64,000 bases of DNA, from the NCBI GenBank assembly GCA_002914845.1, contig JXTC01000463.1, positions 34,397 through 98,396 of the forward strand. The letters run 5' to 3'. Every line of letters starts with the position of its first letter. Position 1 is the stretch's first letter. Below, one piece after another: positions 60,436-64,000 of the stretch. The notes beneath the pieces were generated by a model that saw nothing but the letters and a program-made list of their open reading frames with translations, made no database searches and had not been told where the DNA came from. The translations under genes were made by a program, and so were the position numbers. The stretch is from Trema orientale (taxonomy: Eukaryota; Streptophyta; Magnoliopsida; Rosales; Cannabaceae).

Positions 60436-61451
60436 GCCACTTAAAAGTGCTGGGGCCGACGACCCCATCACTTCTTCTTTCTCTGCCCTAATAGAACCCG
60501 AGAGTGCGAAATCGGCTCCTCCGTCGGCACCTTCGAGTTTTTTGGCCAAATCACCACCATTTTGGGTAGCTTTTGTTGCTTTTTCTTCCTTTTGATGAGC
60601 CCAACACTTCTATAGGATTTTCTTCTCAGATTTATAATTGTTTGTAGCTCTATTTTATTCTAGAAAGATTTTAAATTTTCTCATTGCAAAATCCGATCAT
60701 TATGCGATTTTTTTTTTTGTTTTTCATGGGTATTAGATTTGTTCTTGATCGGTATTATGGATTTTCCTTCAATTTTTGCTTCAAACATAATATTTTGAGC
60801 AATTTAGGTATTTATCCGAATTTTTTTCTATTTTTCTGAATTTTTAAATTTATTTTTTTAGTTAGTTTGAATAAAAATTTTAGGTTTTAAATTAGTTCCT
60901 TTATACTGGTGATTGTTCTATGAGAGGACTTTGTATAATGTATATTAAGATTTTTCTATATACATTAGGTTCTAATTTATGATAATGTGTAATATTTATA
61001 ATGTTTTATAGTATAGTTAATATAATTTTATTGATGATTTTGATTATATTGTCATAGAGTATTGTTAATTTAGAGATAAATATAAAGTTTTGACACTTGG
61101 TTAGTAGAATATATAATAATTTTTTAGTTAGTATTTGATTTTGATGATTTATGAGTTGAAACTCTTGAATATAGTTAATGCGATTATAATGTGCTTAATT
61201 ATTATTAATTTAGAGAAAATTATATCAATTAGATGCTTGGTTAGTGGATGAAAGTTTATATGAAATATTAGTACCTTAAATGTGAATATGTTTGTATAAT
61301 TATATTAATATAATGACATTGAAAATGATATGATTGAGAAATGGTGGTATATGAGCTTGAATTGATTATGGTGTTTAGAATGGTTGTATTGGTGTTTATT
61401 TGGAGGGAGTAAGGAAAGGTTCTGTCGAATGTTTTTAGAAATTTAGATAAG

Positions 61452-62525
61452 ATGGATAGAAATTGGATGACGAAGAATAGACTAACAAAAAAGTATAAGG
61501 AAGGAGTTGAAGCTTTTTTGAAATTTGCTATTGAAAATGGTCTTAATCCCAATATGATTCCATGTCCATGTATCAAGTGTGGTGACATGAAAAAAATTAC
61601 ACATGGTGACGTAAGAGGACATTTGTATATGAATGGGATAGATATGTCCTATACAAAATAGATATGGCACGGGAAAAAGTCACAGAGTAAATAAATTTCT
61701 CACAAAAGAGCTCGTATAAAATATGTTTCTATGGATTTGGAAGTTGATCACCTAGTTGATATAGTTAATGATACTAAAGAACGTTTTGTTGATCGTTCAG
61801 TGAAATTCGTAAAATTGTTAAAAGATTCTGAAAGCCCTTTTTTTCCTAATTCAAAAGTCACAAAATTGTCATTCTTAGTTAGAATTTTCAATTTAAAAGC
61901 TAGGAATGGTTGGAGTGACTCTAATTAATCTCAGTTACTTGAATTTCTTGGAAAAATCATTCCCAGCAGTAATAACATTCCTTCCTCTACATATGATGCC
62001 AAAAAGTCATTGCGTGCCTTAGGCATGGAGTACGTAAAGATACATACATATCCAAACGATTGCATCTTATACTGAAAAGAGTATGCTGAAGCTAAAGCTT
62101 GTCCTATATGCCAATGTTCAAGATGGAAAAACAAAAAGAATTGTAAATAAGAGAAGGTTGAAATACTGGATAAAGTCTTGTGGTATATTCCTCCAATATC
62201 AAGATTTAAACGTTTATTCCAGAATCCTGATCATACGAAACGATTAATATGGAATGAGAAAGGAAGAATAAAAGATGGCAAGCTTCGGCATCTGGCTGAT
62301 TCACCATCTTGGAAGAAGGTGGATGAAATGTGGTCAAAAATTAGAGAAGATCCTAGAAACTTTCGTCTTGGTCTTTCGACAGATAGCAGTAACCCTCATA
62401 GTTCATTAAGTTCTAATTATAGTTGTTGGCCGGTCATTCTTGCTATTTACAATCTTCCTCCTTGGTTATGCATAAAAAGGAGATTTACTGATGATGACTC
62501 ATCAAATATTTATAATCTTACTTGA
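61452..62525 (+). pseudogene. CACTA transposase (TNP2-type) N-terminal remnant
   Basis: The ATG at 61452 opens a transposase-associated domain (MDRNWMTKNRL, CPCIKCGD, then a stop where Trp is usual before IWHG at about 61660). The frame continues with LLEFLGK, CILY, CPICQCSRWK (about 62100-62132) and WYIPPISRFKRLF (62178). It ends in CWPVILAIYNLPPWLCIKRR. That is the point where the catalytic DDE region should begin, but the sequence instead changes to unrelated DNA after about 62485. At least four in-frame stops occur. The catalytic half is missing, so the element cannot transpose alone. Confidence 0.8.
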
Positions 62526-62773
62526 TGATGACTCATTTACTGACCTCGAAACTATGAGTATAGAGTTTGGAGAGCCGGACACAGTAGATATCGCTACTTC
62601 AACATCATATACTCACAATGACGTCGATGGCATTTGGATAAATATTTGATGGAATAATTGTGAGTATCAATTTTATGCAATAGATAAATATTTGATGATA
62701 TGAGTATGAGTATTAATTTCATTATGTTTATCTTGTTTAGCATTTCTAACTATTGTGTTTTGTTTTCAGATTA

Positions 62774-63690
62774 ATGGCGAGAAGAGATGATGAAGATGAT
62801 GTCCACGATGAAGAAAATGAAGAGGAGGAAGACATGGACGCATATGAAAAAAAGGCGCAAAGAGGGGCAACATTATATAAACAAATTATCAAATGGAGAT
62901 CCAAAGGGAATCGATTTACAGTAGAATGTAATGCCCTTGGCCAACCAACCGGGGACATCACCACCGAGCTAAAGACTTATTTAGGTGTCTTAGCTCGTAC
63001 TATGGTTCCGATCACCATTGTCACATGGCACAAGGTGGAGGGCGATCTCCGAGAAAAGATTTGAGACGATATTTTGGTAAGAGATAATATGCGTAATTAG
63101 TCTTGAATTCTATACAGTGAGTGTTTTGTATTGTTATAACTATTAATTTGAATCATTTACAGTGTACATATATCATAGCAAAGGAATGTAGTTCCTTTGT
63201 AATGAAATCTGTGGAGAAAAAATAGCGTCAATTTAAAAACTACTTAACCTCCGGTATAATATATAAGTATAAGGAGGATGCTAAATATAGATAGGAGAAT
63301 CCTACAGCTTTGACTCACCCGCCATCATTTGCAAGCATATCCCCAGAATATTGGGTTACATTTGTTGCAGATTGACTATCCCCTGTATTTCAGGTATGAT
63401 ATGATAAGTTATGTATGGAGTACTTTCAGAACTTGTCTACTTTAGTTTAATACTAATTTTTGATATTATGTGCACTGGCAAAAAAGGTGGTCTAACAACA
63501 GAGAAGAGCAAAATATAATGAGTATGTTCATCATGCATCTAGGAAAAATATTGCAACTATTGCAAAAGAACTTAAGAAAACACGTGCGACTGATAATATA
63601 GAATAGGTGGAATTATAGAAAGCTACACGTCAGGACCGCAATGGAGTATATCTCAATCCCGCGGCTCAAGCGATGGGAGAACGAATTGTA
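62774..63690 (+). pseudogene. Second CACTA gene remnant (transposase_24-like)
   Basis: The ATG at 62774 follows a splice-acceptor-like TTTTCAG. The protein begins with an acidic run (DDEDDVHDEENEEEE) and then the En/Spm accessory-protein motifs YLGVLARTMVPIT and WHKVEGDLREKI, ending at a TGA at 63062-63064. The same family continues in scattered pieces: KEDAKYR near 63265, PPSFASISPEYW near 63321, and KYNEYVHHASRKN with YLNPAAQAMGERI near 63510-63688. In-frame stops separate these. Known relatives bind transposon DNA with TNP2; no function is expected here. Confidence 0.7.
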
Positions 63691-64000
63691 AGTTCTTTTG
63701 ACTTCTGTTTAAAATCTTAGTTTGTATGTTTGTTTCTGTAACCCCCCCTATTTTTTTTTGTGAGCAACTTTGTTGTATTTCTTTTGTGTGTTACTGTGGA
63801 ATAAGAAGTACAATAATGAGTATTATATTGTTAAGTCTTACGCACATAATTCACGAGGTTAATTCCGTGAATTAATTGTTATATAGATTTAACTGGAGCT
63901 TAGTGTTGGCAATTGAATTTTATTTTATTAGCTATTTTGGGTTCTAGAGTGTTGGGGATGTATTTGTTGAGAATATTTGAAGTATGGCAAAGTTATAAAG

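Larger units (their letters stand above)
60205..64000 (+). mobile_element. CACTA (En/Spm-type) transposon, left part; continues past the window
   Basis: The left end reads TACTAGAAAAATGAC, close to CACTAGAAAAA. A subterminal array (60236-60440) and two transposon genes follow on the plus strand: an N-terminal transposase remnant (61452-62525) and a second gene (62774 to about 63690). The right terminus is not in the window. The first base of the canonical CACTA end appears mutated. Gene content and the subterminal array identify the superfamily. Confidence 0.75.

Overview
The window is nuclear DNA from a flowering plant, most likely a eudicot. It is AT-rich and has intron-containing genes, long TE-filled gaps, and plant-type Copia, chromovirus Gypsy, Athila-like and CACTA elements. 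A species cannot be named from the sequence alone.

Four host genes are visible. (1) At the left edge, 2-583 (+) is the last part of a low-complexity, acidic-tailed protein that I cannot identify. (2) 14909-21085 (+) is a ten-exon RIF1-like gene (replication timing and genome stability). A perfect palindromic E2F-type site lies about 85 bp before its ATG. (3) 25574-33055 (+) is a six-exon, full-length CNOT10 gene (CCR4-NOT deadenylase complex). (4) 39728-40585 (-) is a secreted hybrid proline-rich protein with an eight-cysteine domain and a seven-residue tandem array. The spliced frames of RIF1 and CNOT10 close exactly: 1136 and 859 codons before the stops.

Most of the rest is transposable elements. 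897-1434 is a Mutator-type MITE with near-identical 9-bp target duplications. 4127-12597 is a decayed Copia element split by a reverse-oriented, non-autonomous Athila-like LTR element (6476-12072, tRNA-Asp primer site). 12598 to about 14640 is a second Copia fragment (LTR plus primer site) that ends just upstream of RIF1. 43374-48213 is a whole but dead Copia with 271/265-bp LTRs. 48656-59560 is a whole reverse-oriented Tekay-type Gypsy chromovirus. It has TGGAT target duplications, and its left LTR contains a 1.8-kb solo LTR (50000-51801) of the same family as the Copia fragment next to RIF1. The undisturbed right LTR preserves the empty insertion site. 59792-60197 may be a small CACTA-like element. 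60205 to the end is a CACTA (En/Spm) element with a palindromic subterminal repeat array and two decayed coding regions.

Smaller features are a tRNA-derived SINE, a foldback MITE with 10-bp flanking repeats, a LINE relic in a CNOT10 intron, and several local tandem duplications. The four host genes show no shared pathway and appear to be ordinary neighbours. No CRISPR, operon or classical tRNA/rRNA gene was seen. The main structural interest is the dateable TE nesting and the E2F palindrome at RIF1.
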